Positions 18,701 through 26,852 are shown, counted from the first letter of the stretch. The stretch: DNA of 64,000 bases from Flavobacteriales bacterium (GCA_020635815.1 JACJZB010000001.1:62001-126000), one strand, 5' to 3'. Notes: a model not told the origin generated them from the letters alone. Numbers and translations are program-made.

Positions 18701-18828
18701 AATGTATCTATTGGTGTTCCTAATATAGAATCTTGTTGGGCAATTAAATCAAAAGTAGTAATAGCTATTATTAAGAATAATAAAGCTATTTTTTTAAAAG
18801 TTGGTTGTATAGTTAAATATATGCTCAA
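15751..18828 (-). CDS. Outer-membrane usher-like beta-barrel protein with regulatory-like plug domains
   Basis: 1025 residues. Signal peptide about 10-30 (LLFLIIAITTFDLIAQ). Residues about 65-290 form two Ig/NEW3-like domains, with WVYLTKSDALYEVLPNDTLF resembling a chaperone-type strand. Residues about 310-815 are a long alternation of aromatic and polar strands (LSYFTQLNYNRNYYTNNF, NLGVRYNDKGFSNGSYSRFG) expected of a large outer-membrane barrel. Two folded inserts close the protein: an SdrD-B-like domain (about 828-880, FYDINGNGEKENDEPAIENV) and a carboxypeptidase-regulatory-like domain (about 930-975, INGRFEFYMPNGNY). There is no T9SS tag. Together with the upstream chaperone-like and subunit genes this resembles the usher of a pilus-type pathway; sequence similarity to FimD is not obvious, so the role is inferred. 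Confidence 0.6.
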   Translation of the reverse strand: MSIYLTIQPTFKKIALLFLIIAITTFDLIAQQDSILGTPIDTLLSIDSTTVSNINTTTTDTTKNSALKGDENSPIFTGFNYSEIELKKGEIISNLFKVYNNTSENIKFSLDILHPGTWVYLTKSDALYEVLPNDTLFIPVILIPDKLINGNTEVIINAFIIDEKNQQIGDNYFSLKTQKKISWNVNVEPSNKFYFKNDETTKRFTYSIENTGNHKQDIFVNYRTLKGNIALLDTNDNKLINPNFTFSLDSWKDTSMTYVASITTDKDRNFKKVSTNSYLPNNNLNYKKYSLFINSSEPKGLELGSYKKGNKVDFIKLPNQAKVRDYGYPYFPLIVELTAQNLLDLNSFLSLNMRGFKQLNEKASLSYFTQLNYNRNYYTNNFLTNSPWYLGYFDDKKTIEVGNVSGNVIGINSYGKGIKASYSYLEKHKTGAFLIKAPGFFGSTRNLSYGLFHTYKHNEYFKITGKAGRQENYSANRSINSFSLQPGFNINKKHYITLLSALTRRENYFLDSSATALGYLVGVNYSSQFLDRNMRLNLGVRYNDKGFSNGSYSRFGLNHRTSYIINPIWNVYLSNRYQNTKAFNSFDNEQIYKQELLSNSLVFNTKSKKGSFQPGIFYDYRDFLSNRLHNRGLSFRYSTFDFLQNFMVSTFFRAGYALPIDVEERKNYFNLQFSSLLRYRVWSLTSRYNYGAFSTSSLQTQIYNGVTPQNVRLSLQNQHQLKNKQFILESNLVYNYGNIFSNHTIGYYPEMFFFTNDGWRFSLRGSYNFNTSYYGNIYVDDPLLTSFDSETDRNYNQNVNIGASIRKEFGIPIPFIKKTSASLEFISFYDINGNGEKENDEPAIENVVLRLGAKEVITNKKGEAAIKNIPMETYDFTVFALDDLQGWFPNTDDSLQIVASNTTYIPFVRGVKVYGDVVLDRQKIAIADTSKPFDLSRIKITAVNGKIYNTLTDINGRFEFYMPNGNYVMTMDETILGDRYTITRNNIPMTLTNKQDGVYISFYIIEKRKKIIIKEFGNSPSSGGN

Positions 18829-18836
18829 ACTAGATA

Positions 18837-19454
18837 CTAAGGATTTTCTTCTAAGTGAAATCTTACGTTAAGTTGATATATACCTGGGTTATAGTTAAAA
18901 TTAGGAGTAACACGAATATCAATATCAAAGTTAAATTCGTCATAATTACTTAAATAATCTCCAGGACCATTTACATTTAAAGCACAACTTCCTGCTGGTG
19001 TTACGGGCAGTAGTGGTGTTATTATATCTATAATATCTCCATTATTAGTGAAAGCTTGAAAAACACCATCAATAGGTGAAGTTGAGCAAGAGTTTCTAAC
19101 TCTGACTTCCATTTCAGTAATAGGAGGGTTAACTCCAGATCCGCTTCCGTATTGTAAGAGTTCTTCCCATTCATTTGCAGGTGTTCCTCCTCCAGGATTA
19201 TTATCTACAATCATTATTAAACTCCAAGAACATAAGGGATCAACAACAGCTTTATCTTGAACTCGAATGCGAATCTTTGCAACACTATTCATGATCATTC
19301 CCCCGCCATAACTTGTAAAGTTGTCAAATGTTAAAAGAGAGTTTACGGTTGTATTAGGTACTATTTCTACTAATCCACAATGTATCTGAGCTTTTAACTC
19401 AATTACTGAGAAAAAAGTAAGTAATAAATACACTAAAAATTTAGTAAAAGACAT
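18837..19454 (-). CDS. Secreted subunit-like protein, probable minor subunit
   Basis: 205 residues from the ATG at 19452-19454. A longer reading from 19493 would run through a hairpin, so I chose the internal start, which begins directly with a signal peptide (MSFTKFLVYLLLTFFSVIEL, cleavage about KAQ). The mature part is beta-rich with an Ig-like pattern and four cysteines, and ends PGIYQLNVRFHLEENP. That ending parallels PGVYTMYVQYILLEDQ of the preceding gene, so the two are probably distant paralogues with a shared C-terminal strand. It lies 8 nt upstream of the usher-like gene. No known family recognised. Confidence 0.55.
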   Translation of the reverse strand: MSFTKFLVYLLLTFFSVIELKAQIHCGLVEIVPNTTVNSLLTFDNFTSYGGGMIMNSVAKIRIRVQDKAVVDPLCSWSLIMIVDNNPGGGTPANEWEELLQYGSGSGVNPPITEMEVRVRNSCSTSPIDGVFQAFTNNGDIIDIITPLLPVTPAGSCALNVNGPGDYLSNYDEFNFDIDIRVTPNFNYNPGIYQLNVRFHLEENP

Positions 19455-19468
19455 ACAGATAGAATAAG

Positions 19469-19500
19469 AAAGGATATGGAACAAGCGTTCCATATCCTTT
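19469..19500 (-). terminator. Intra-operon hairpin (possible attenuator) between two subunit genes
   Basis: The arms 19469-19482 and 19487-19500 form a perfect 14-bp stem with a 4-nt loop, just after the stop of the 19520-20311 gene. The U run on the minus strand is interrupted (TTTCTTATT), so read-through into the next two genes is plausible. Confidence 0.65.
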
Positions 19501-19519
19501 TAATAGTTATAAATATTTC

Positions 19520-20311
19520 TTATTGATCTTCTAATAAGATGTATTGAACATACATAGTGTAAACACCTGGCTCGGCATAATTACCTACAGCATTTGCAGA
19601 TTCGATATCATTTAATGGGTTGGCAGCAGCAATAGTACCATCAGCTTGAGCAGCCATTGGGAAGATAGCAGGCAACCCAGGTAATATTCTGTAATCAATT
19701 ACATAAAAGTAATTAGAAGTTATACCAGTTTGAGTTAAATAACTTCCTCCAGGTAGAAAATCATCACCAGGAATACCAGAAGTACCGGCATGACCACCAA
19801 TATATTTGTCATTTGTAGATGGAGGAGTACTTGTACCACCATTTACATATAAGCTATTTTGTCCACTTGGAGTATTTGAAGGTGAAAAAGCAGCACTATA
19901 ATCAGGGTAAGTACCACCTGCTGCAGCTGCACCATTATTTGCTTGAGCTTGTCTTAACTCTAACAAACTTAATGGTAAATTAGGTATAGCGTTAGGGTTG
20001 TTATTGCCATATTCTAATTGTTGATCCCAATACTCAGGTCCATTTGTCCCTGTTGAACGACCAACTGCATACAAATCCCAGCTTACTGTTGAGCTAACTC
20101 TTAATTGAGTTGCACCATACTTAGTAATACCTGCATAATACTCGTTAATTTCATCAAATACAAATTCAATTTGATCTGGAGTGGACATATCCAATTGTAA
20201 AACTGGTTGTAAATCCATCGTTACAGTTACATCTTTTTCATCGATTAACTGCGCATTTGCAGTAGCTCCAAACATTAGAAGAGCCCCACATAAGTAAGAT
20301 AACTTTTTCAT
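19520..20311 (-). CDS. Secreted subunit-like protein, probable major subunit
   Basis: 263 residues. A clear signal peptide (LCGALLMFGATANAQ, residues 1-21) is followed by a beta-rich mature domain: an opening strand VTVTMDLQPVLQLDMS, a central block TQLRVSSTVSWDLYAVGRS, a flexible G/S/P-rich middle (about 110-190) and a closing strand PGVYTMYVQYILLED. No cysteines stand out and there is no T9SS tag, so it needs another route to the surface. It sits directly after the chaperone-like gene and is followed by a hairpin that could make its transcript the most abundant of the operon, as for a major pilin. Function inferred; no family recognised. Confidence 0.55.
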   Translation of the reverse strand: MKKLSYLCGALLMFGATANAQLIDEKDVTVTMDLQPVLQLDMSTPDQIEFVFDEINEYYAGITKYGATQLRVSSTVSWDLYAVGRSTGTNGPEYWDQQLEYGNNNPNAIPNLPLSLLELRQAQANNGAAAAGGTYPDYSAAFSPSNTPSGQNSLYVNGGTSTPPSTNDKYIGGHAGTSGIPGDDFLPGGSYLTQTGITSNYFYVIDYRILPGLPAIFPMAAQADGTIAAANPLNDIESANAVGNYAEPGVYTMYVQYILLEDQ

Positions 20312-20346
20312 AGTTTTTAATTTAAGGGTTTATTATTATTAATTAT

Positions 20347-21232
20347 TTAATTGATTTCAAATTCCATTTTAGCAGCTTGGATTTCTTCAGAACCTTCATA
20401 GTCTAAAACTCCAATTGCTAAATATTTTCCTTTTTCTAATTCTTTTGGTAATAAAAAGGTAAAATCTCTAGTCAGCTCAGGTACAATAGTAAATCTTTTT
20501 ACCATTAAACGCTGTTGTTTGCCTGTGGTTAAATTCGTTAAATCTACATAAGAAGTACAATAAGCAATTCCATCGCCGGTGTTTTGTGCCTCTATTTGAA
20601 TTACATTTATACTATCGTTTTTTGCAACTTTAGAAAAGTTAGTAATTTCTACGCTGTTGGATGTAACATTTGGTGGGTTTTGATAAACAAATACACCAAA
20701 AGCAAACGTAGGGAAAACTCCCATTGCAATTGTTTGTTCACTCTGACTAGGAGGTTCTAATTTTTTTTCTTGGTTCTTCTTGCTCTATCATGATTATATT
20801 CCAAGCAGCTTTGTTCCCTGTAGAATCAGTCGGAATATTCACAGTAAATTTAACCTCTTTCTTCTCTCCAGGTGCAATTTCTATAAAGGTCGGAGAAACA
20901 TTTAACCATTTAGATAAGGAGTACTTTCCAGTTCCAGGTGGAATGAAATTACTTTTTCCTTTTCCATTCATGTTAAAATCAAATGTATTTACTTTAAATT
21001 TTTCTGCTTTCTCAGTATCGTTTTTTATAGTGATTTTATAAGTTTTAACTTCACCAGGTTTCATGTTTAAATGAAAGTGAGCTGGAGAAACTGAAATGCC
21101 CCTTGTTTTATAGTCATCATTACCTCTTTCTACAGTTGGAGATGGCGTGTCAACATTGCTTGTATCAGTTTGAGCAAATAATAAAGTGCTTAATGATACC
21201 AAATAAAGTATTATAAAATATTTTCTTATCAT
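20347..21232 (-). pseudogene. PapD/DUF916-like periplasmic chaperone, split by a frameshift in an A8 run
   Basis: Two reading frames form one protein. The first (20747-21232, 161 residues) has a signal peptide (residues 1-21), then an Ig-like domain (ISVSPAHFHLNMKPGEVKTY, WLNVSPTFIEIAPGEKKEVK) like the N-terminal domain of PapD or DUF916 chaperones, and stops soon after IMIEQEEPRKK. The second (20347-20724) opens GVFPTFAFGVFVYQNPPNV and gives the second beta domain. Removing one A from the A8 run at 20761-20768 (plus strand T8) joins the frames with a plausible linker (LEPPSQSEQTIAMG). This may be a sequencing error, phase variation or slippage rather than true decay. As the first gene of the operon it probably escorts the two downstream subunits. 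Confidence 0.65.
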
Positions 21233-21351
21233 AAAAAAGTCAATCTTTGAATCCTATCTTTTTGCTAAGATATAAATAAGTTTGATATTACAATACGATA
21301 AGCAATATAAAAAAGTTTCATTTTACCTATAAATAAAGGGAGAAGCGATTT

Positions 21352-21801
21352 TTAAAGGCATTTTTTAACTTTTCTTTCGTGAGCTTGTTTTGCTTCTATG
21401 GTAGATTGGTTCCCTTCAAATAAGATTTTACATTCACCTGTTTTCATATTATTTAGTTCTTCCATCGCATTGTCAAACTCAGTGTCATCTTCGGTTTCAA
21501 GCATTATTTTTTCTAATTGCTTTTGTTTTTTTACACAATCACAAAAAGACATTCCATCTACTTCTTCATGTGATTCTTCAGCATTTGCTTTTAAAGATTC
21601 TTGTAAAGTTAAATTTTCATCTGCCTCTTCTTGAAAAACACCTGTTGAACTTGTGTCAGCCGCTGTAATTTCGGCATTAGCATCATCAATAAAAACTTCT
21701 TCAGTTTGAGTTGAGTCGTTAGTGATTTCGTTCACGTTATCATCAGTAGATCCACATGAAAAAAAGAAAAATGTTATTGATAATAAAATTAAATATTTCA
21801 T
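21352..21801 (-). CDS. Lipoprotein of unknown function
   Basis: 149 residues with a lipoprotein signal (ILLSITFFFFSCGS, lipobox cysteine at about residue 16). The mature N-terminus is very acidic (Asp/Glu/Thr-rich to about residue 80). The C-terminal part has conserved-looking cysteines (FCDCVKKQKQLEK, TGECKILFEG, KKCL) that could form disulfides or bind metal. Probably attached to the periplasmic face of a membrane. It lies between the ABC exporter and the usher-like operon with its own upstream gap; no family recognised. Confidence 0.55.
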   Translation of the reverse strand: MKYLILLSITFFFFSCGSTDDNVNEITNDSTQTEEVFIDDANAEITAADTSSTGVFQEEADENLTLQESLKANAEESHEEVDGMSFCDCVKKQKQLEKIMLETEDDTEFDNAMEELNNMKTGECKILFEGNQSTIEAKQAHERKVKKCL

Positions 21802-21845
21802 AAGATAGGCAGTTTAGTTAGTTTGCCTAAATATAAAAAATATTT

Positions 21846-23672
21846 TTAGTTTGAGAAAGTTTGTAGGTCAGATAACCTTTTATAAATTCCTTCTTGTAAT
21901 AATAATTCACTATGAGTTCCTCTTTCTGCTATTTCTCCTTTTTGTAATACTATAATCTCATCAGCATTTTGGATAGTAGATAAGCGGTGAGCAATTACGA
22001 TAGAAGTTCTATTTTTCATTAATTTGGTTAATGCATCTTGAACTAATTTTTCCGATTCTGTATCAAGTGCTGAAGTTGCTTCATCTAAAATCAGTATTGG
22101 AGGATTCTTAAGAACCGCTCTTGCAATACTTAATCGTTGACGTTGACCTCCAGATAATTTTCCTCCTCTGTCACCAATATTGGTGTCGTAACCACTTTCT
22201 AATTGAACAATAAACTCATCAGCATTAGCTATTTTAGCGGCTTCAATAACTTGTTCTTTAGTTGCATTGTTTGTGCCAAAAGCAATGTTATTATAAACGC
22301 TATCATTAAACAAGATAGATTCTTGAGTAACCACCCCAATTAAACTTCTTAAACCATTTAATGATAAATCTTTTATGTTAACGCCATCAATTTCAATAGC
22401 ACCAGATGTTACATCATAAAAACGAGGTAATAAATCTGCTAGGGTAGATTTTCCTCCTCCAGACTCTCCAACTAAAGCTATAGTTTTCCCTTTTTCTATT
22501 TTTAAATTGATATTAGTTAAAACGTTATCAGTGTTGTATGCAAATGATACATTTTTATAATTTATATCGTGAGAAATTGTAACAAGAGAAATTGGGTTTT
22601 CTTTTTCGATAATTGGATTTTTTGCACTTAAGATAGCGTCAACTCTATCCGCAGAGGCAGCACCTTTTTGAACGATTGCATAAGCCGAAGAAAATGCCTT
22701 TACTGGAGCAATTAACTTAGCAAAAATGATAATGTAGCCAATAAATTCGCCTCCATTAAAAGAGGAGTTACCATCTAATACAAGACTACCACCATAATAT
22801 GCTAACCCAACCATTGCCATTGCTCCTAAAAATTCACTTATTGGAGAAGCTAAGTCTCTTTTTCTGGTCATTTTTAAGGTAAGAGTTGCATAAGAAGAGT
22901 TTTGTTGATTAAAATTATGATTAGAAGTTTGTTCGGCATTAAATGCTTTTATAATTCTTAACCCTGTAAGTGTTTCTTCAACAGTAGAAAGTAAAACTCC
23001 CATTTGTTGCTGTACTCTTGAAGATGATCGTTTTAAGCTTTTACCTAACCTCCCTATTACAAGCCCAGTAATGGGTAAAAGTATTAATGAAAATAGTGTT
23101 AAATGAGGATTAATAGCAATCATAACGGCTAACGACAAAATGACTGATATAGGTTCTCTAAATAACATTTCTAAAGAGTTGAGTATAGAAAATTCTATTT
23201 CTTGAACATCGGTAGTAATTCGAGATAAAATATCTCCTTTCTTTTCTTCAGAATAATATGAAAGTGGCAGAATTAAAATTTTTGCATATATATCTTTACG
23301 AAGATCTTTTACAATGCCTGTTCTCATTACAGCAATAAAGAATAATGCTAAATAGCGAAATAAGTTTTTTAATAAAAACATAACGCCAACCAGCACACAA
23401 ACAAAATACAAAGCGGCTAACTTATCATTGTCAGCGATGTATTGGTTCATTGTAAAATTAAAATAAGCTTCGAAATAATCTTTAGAGAAACTGAATTGAG
23501 GTAAAGATTCTACCACAACTGTTTGTTCATTGAATAAAAGATTTAAAAAAGGAATGAAAAGTAACATTGCCACCAGCTCAAATATCACTGAAAGAATATT
23601 GCTGATTATATTTAAAAGTGCATACTTTTTATAGTTTAAAGCATATTTTAATATTTTCTGGAGGTTTTTCAT
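21846..23672 (-). CDS. MsbA-like ABC exporter (fused permease and ATPase)
   Basis: 608 residues, the usual half-transporter size. Six membrane helices occupy about residues 15-320, including the coupling region SEEKKGDILSRITTDVQEIE. The nucleotide-binding domain has Walker A GESGGGKST (about 400), Q-loop VTQESILFN, signature LSGGQRQRLS, Walker B ILILDEATSALD and the H-loop IAHRLST, all intact. This group flips lipid A-core or other amphiphiles from the inner to the outer leaflet of the inner membrane. The glycosyltransferase gene 23 nt upstream fits a role in glycolipid or LPS export; the actual substrate is not shown. Confidence 0.88.
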   Translation of the reverse strand: MKNLQKILKYALNYKKYALLNIISNILSVIFELVAMLLFIPFLNLLFNEQTVVVESLPQFSFSKDYFEAYFNFTMNQYIADNDKLAALYFVCVLVGVMFLLKNLFRYLALFFIAVMRTGIVKDLRKDIYAKILILPLSYYSEEKKGDILSRITTDVQEIEFSILNSLEMLFREPISVILSLAVMIAINPHLTLFSLILLPITGLVIGRLGKSLKRSSSRVQQQMGVLLSTVEETLTGLRIIKAFNAEQTSNHNFNQQNSSYATLTLKMTRKRDLASPISEFLGAMAMVGLAYYGGSLVLDGNSSFNGGEFIGYIIIFAKLIAPVKAFSSAYAIVQKGAASADRVDAILSAKNPIIEKENPISLVTISHDINYKNVSFAYNTDNVLTNINLKIEKGKTIALVGESGGGKSTLADLLPRFYDVTSGAIEIDGVNIKDLSLNGLRSLIGVVTQESILFNDSVYNNIAFGTNNATKEQVIEAAKIANADEFIVQLESGYDTNIGDRGGKLSGGQRQRLSIARAVLKNPPILILDEATSALDTESEKLVQDALTKLMKNRTSIVIAHRLSTIQNADEIIVLQKGEIAERGTHSELLLQEGIYKRLSDLQTFSN

Positions 23673-23695
23673 TGCTTAAATTCTATTCAAATCTA

Positions 23696-24562
23696 CTAAA
23701 AACGATAATTTTTATATTCACCAATTCTATATCCTGTTAACTTTTCTATAAAGTGAGTTATTTTCAATTTAAGAGGGAGTTTAATGTTGGTTGGGTCAAA
23801 GTTAAAACTCCAATTTATATTAGTTATTCTTTTTTGCATTACTTTAGGATGGTCACCATCAAACTTTTCTAACAAATCAATTGCTGAGTAATCAAACTCA
23901 TCAACATTTTTAACGTTTTGTTTCATCCAATTGTCGTCGTGCCACATTTTATTAAAACTTTGTTGTTTGGCTTGCTGCTGTTCGGGGTGTTTTACCCAAC
24001 CATAATGGTAAATATAGGCATCAATTGCTTTCACCTTTAGTTTTTGATTTTCTTTTCTAAAACCTTGAGCATCTCTATAAGACCGAATTGTTTTATCGTT
24101 TTTTATTATTCTTATCTCGTGCCTATACCATTTCCTTGAAACACCTACATAATCATAAGAACCATAAAAATGTTTGTATTTAAAGAGTAATCCATCAATT
24201 GAACTATTATCATTTTCAAGTTGAAGTTGTTTTTTTATTTCACCATGGTATTTTTCATGAACTATCTCATCACTTTGAATGTAAAAACACCAGTCAAAAT
24301 CATCGGTTATGGCATCGAAAGCTTTATTTGTTTCATCAGCTAAAACTTGACCACCAACTCTTAAACTATCGTCCCAAACGGTTTCAATAATTTTTATTTT
24401 AGGAGAATTAATACTCTTTATTAAGGCAAGTGTCTCATCCTCAGAATTGCCAACAGCCACAATAAATTCGTCACAAATAGGAAGTATAGAAGTAATTGAT
24501 TCAACTACAGGATAGTCAAATTTTATAGCATTTCTAATTATAGTGAAACCACAGATTTTCAT
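23696..24562 (-). CDS. Glycosyltransferase family 2
   Basis: 288 residues, GT-A fold. The N-terminal strand MKICGFTIIRNAIKFDYPVV and the nucleotide-sugar region SILPICDEFIVAVGNSEDET match GT2 enzymes of the SunS-like/WaaE type; the metal-binding acidic motif appears as FYIQSDEIVHE (about residue 95). The remainder includes DGLLFKYKHFYGSYDYVG and a C-terminal amphipathic segment. No membrane helix, so cytoplasmic. It probably adds a sugar to LPS or another surface glycan. Its start overlaps the purB stop by one base and it precedes the MsbA-like exporter, suggesting one transcript. Confidence 0.85.
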   Translation of the reverse strand: MKICGFTIIRNAIKFDYPVVESITSILPICDEFIVAVGNSEDETLALIKSINSPKIKIIETVWDDSLRVGGQVLADETNKAFDAITDDFDWCFYIQSDEIVHEKYHGEIKKQLQLENDNSSIDGLLFKYKHFYGSYDYVGVSRKWYRHEIRIIKNDKTIRSYRDAQGFRKENQKLKVKAIDAYIYHYGWVKHPEQQQAKQQSFNKMWHDDNWMKQNVKNVDEFDYSAIDLLEKFDGDHPKVMQKRITNINWSFNFDPTNIKLPLKLKITHFIEKLTGYRIGEYKNYRF

Positions 24563-25917
24563 TAAAACAATTCTACACCTGTAAAATTATATGGGGTAAT
24601 TTTTTTTAATTCGGCTTTAATTTCGTCATTCACATTAAGTGTTTCGATAAAATCGGCAATAGATGAAGCAGTAATTTTAGCATTAGTTCTTGTTAGCTCT
24701 TTTAATGCTTCGTAAGGTTTTGGATAACTTTCTCTTCTTAGTACAGTTTGAATCGCCTCGGCAACTACAGCCCAATTGTTTTCTAAATCAGCAGCAATTT
24801 TATCTTCGTTAATTAATAATTTATTTAATCCTTTAATTAAAGATGCAAGTGCAATAACACTGTGACCAATAGGAACGCCTACGTTTCTTAAAACAGTAGA
24901 GTCAGTTAAATCTCTTTGTAATCGAGAGATGGGCAATTTAGCTGAAAGGTGTTCAAAAATAGCATTTGCTATCCCTAGATTTCCTTCTGAATTTTCAAAA
25001 TCGATAGGATTTACCTTGTGTGGCATTGCTGATGAACCAATTTCTCCTTCTTTAATTTTTTGCTTGAAATAATCCATAGAAACATAAGTCCAAACATCTC
25101 TATCGAGGTCTATTAGGATATTATTTATTCTTTTTAGTCCATCAAATAAAGCAGCTAAATTGTCATAATGCTCAATTTGTGTGGTTGTTTGCGAACGATC
25201 TAACCCTAACTTGTTGTTTACATAGTTATTAGAAAATTCAATCCAATTATATTCAGGGTAAGCTACATGGTGAGCATTTAAATTACCCGTAGCTCCACCA
25301 AATTTTGCAGAAAAAGGAACTGCTTTAACTTGTGCTAATTGTTTTTCTATACGTTCAACAAAAACATAAAATTCTTTACCTAATTTAGTTGGAGAAGCTG
25401 GCTGTCCGTGTGTTTTTGCAAGCATTGGAATATTTTTCCAATCGGTTGCTTTTTGTTTTAACAACTGTAAAGCGTCATCTAATAAAGGGTAGAAAACATC
25501 ATTTAAGGCTTCCTTTAATGATAAAGGTACTGAGGTATTATTGATGTCTTGAGACGTTAGTCCAAAATGAACAAATTCTTTAAAAGCAGGATTAATATTT
25601 AGTTTGTCGAATTTATCTTTAATAAAATACTCAACCGCTTTTACATCATGGTTGGTTATTTTTTCAGTTTCCTTAACTTCTAGAGCGTCTTGGTTAGAAA
25701 AATTAATGTAAATGTTTCTTAAATCTGAAAAACGATTTTTATCAAAATCTTTTAGTTGAGGTAGTGGCAACTCACACAAAGCAATAAAATATTCAATTTC
25801 AACTCGTACTCTATATTTAATTAAAGCTTCTTCTGAAAAGTACGCAGATAAACTATTAGTTACTCTTCCATATCTTCCATCGATTGGAGAAATTGCAGTT
25901 AAAGGTGATAAATTCAT
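24562..25917 (-). CDS. purB: Adenylosuccinate lyase
   Basis: 451 residues, all-helical fumarase/aspartase superfamily. Conserved features: ISPIDGRYGRVTNSLSAYFS at the N-terminus, EYFIKDKF, the THGQPASPTKLGKEF region with the catalytic His, and the signature loop GSSAMPHKVNPIDFEN, whose Ser is the general base. It cleaves SAICAR and adenylosuccinate in purine synthesis, releasing fumarate. The sequence is of the E. coli-like longer type. It has a candidate promoter at 25939-25946 and is cotranscribed with the glycosyltransferase. Confidence 0.95.
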   Translation of the reverse strand: MNLSPLTAISPIDGRYGRVTNSLSAYFSEEALIKYRVRVEIEYFIALCELPLPQLKDFDKNRFSDLRNIYINFSNQDALEVKETEKITNHDVKAVEYFIKDKFDKLNINPAFKEFVHFGLTSQDINNTSVPLSLKEALNDVFYPLLDDALQLLKQKATDWKNIPMLAKTHGQPASPTKLGKEFYVFVERIEKQLAQVKAVPFSAKFGGATGNLNAHHVAYPEYNWIEFSNNYVNNKLGLDRSQTTTQIEHYDNLAALFDGLKRINNILIDLDRDVWTYVSMDYFKQKIKEGEIGSSAMPHKVNPIDFENSEGNLGIANAIFEHLSAKLPISRLQRDLTDSTVLRNVGVPIGHSVIALASLIKGLNKLLINEDKIAADLENNWAVVAEAIQTVLRRESYPKPYEALKELTRTNAKITASSIADFIETLNVNDEIKAELKKITPYNFTGVELF

Positions 25918-25938
25918 TTCTTAAATTTTATTAAAAAA

Positions 25939-25946
25939 CAAAAGTA
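25939..25946 (-). promoter_or_regulatory. Candidate -7 element of the purB operon
   Basis: CAAAAGTA on the plus strand reads TACTTTTG on the minus strand, matching the Bacteroidota TAnnTTTG consensus 22 nt before the purB start codon. No clear TTTG -33 partner is visible. Confidence 0.35.
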
Positions 25947-25982
25947 ACGCTTTTAAGGAGAATAAAAGGGGGTTTTATTACG

Positions 25983-26008
25983 TATATTTGGTTTAGGTTT
26001 TTAGGAGG
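25983..26008 (+). promoter_or_regulatory. Candidate -7 element and strong Shine-Dalgarno for the EI24 gene
   Basis: TATATTTG (25983-25990) matches TAnnTTTG, and AGGAGG (26003-26008) sits 7 nt before the ATG at 26016. A full Shine-Dalgarno is uncommon in Bacteroidota and fixes this start. Confidence 0.5.
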
Positions 26009-26015
26009 AATTGTT

Positions 26016-26852
26016 ATGTTTAAAAATTTTGGAATAGGATTAAGTGCTTATGGGAAAGCAATAGAATTATTGTTTTCTAAAGGGTTAATCTGGTATATGA
26101 TTTTTCCAATACTACTCAATGTTTTGTTTTTAGTGTTAGGTTGGTTAGGAATAGGTTCCTTAACCGATTTTGTAGAAAATTGGATAGAAGGAATAACAAA
26201 AATTGAAAAAGATTCTTTTTATGGAGCTCAGTATCTAACCTCCGTTTCAACATACATTTCAGGTATAGCAAGTGGATTTGTATGGGTGCTAATGAAATTC
26301 ATTTTCTTTTTTGTTTTTGCTTATTTTGGTGGTTATATCGTTGTAATTTGTCTTTCTCCTGTATTTGCTATTTTATCTGAAAAAACAGAAGAAATTCTTA
26401 CTGGAAATAAATATAAGTTTAATGGAGATCAAATGATGCGAGATGTTGTTCGTGGAGTTTTATTAGCCTTAAGGAATTTGTTTATTGAATTATTTTACAT
26501 GATCGTTATTTTTATTTTAGGATTATTTATTCCTTTAATAGGAGGAATAATAGGTTCTTTCTTATTGTTTTTTATCAGTTCTTATTTTTATGGATTTTCT
26601 TTTGTTGATTATAACAATGAAAGAAGAAGAATGAAGTTAAAAGATAGTGTGCAATTTATGAGGGCCAATAAAGGAATGGCGGTAGCAAATGGGATGATAT
26701 TTTCTGTTTTCTTATTAATTCCTTTTTGCGGAACTACTTTAGCCGGGTTTGTGGCAATTATTTCTGTTATTGCAGCAACAGTATCAACACATAAAATAGT
26801 AGATTTGTCGAATAATAAACACGCAGAAAACTACACACCAATTGAAAGTTAA
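26016..26852 (+). CDS. EI24/CysZ-like membrane protein
   Basis: 278 residues with about five to six membrane helices (LIWYMIFPILLNVLFLVLGW, FIFFFVFAYFGGYIVVICLS, LFYMIVIFILGLFIPLIGGI, FSVFLLIPFCGTTLAGFVAI). The pattern FSKGLIWYMIFPILLN and LSPVFAILSEKTEEILTG is that of the EI24 domain family, which includes the E. coli sulfate channel CysZ. No sulfate-assimilation genes are nearby, so substrate is unassigned. The start is supported by a strong Shine-Dalgarno. It overlaps mqnA by 11 nt. Confidence 0.8.
   Translation: MFKNFGIGLSAYGKAIELLFSKGLIWYMIFPILLNVLFLVLGWLGIGSLTDFVENWIEGITKIEKDSFYGAQYLTSVSTYISGIASGFVWVLMKFIFFFVFAYFGGYIVVICLSPVFAILSEKTEEILTGNKYKFNGDQMMRDVVRGVLLALRNLFIELFYMIVIFILGLFIPLIGGIIGSFLLFFISSYFYGFSFVDYNNERRRMKLKDSVQFMRANKGMAVANGMIFSVFLLIPFCGTTLAGFVAIISVIAATVSTHKIVDLSNNKHAENYTPIES

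Noticed and set aside
19455..19493. Longer N-terminus of the second subunit gene
   Set aside because: It would translate through the hairpin and put residues before a clear signal peptide; the ATG at 19452-19454 fits better.
20347..21232. Two separate chaperone-like genes
   Set aside because: The second frame has no signal peptide and begins in the middle of a conserved strand; a one-base shift in an A8 run joins them perfectly.
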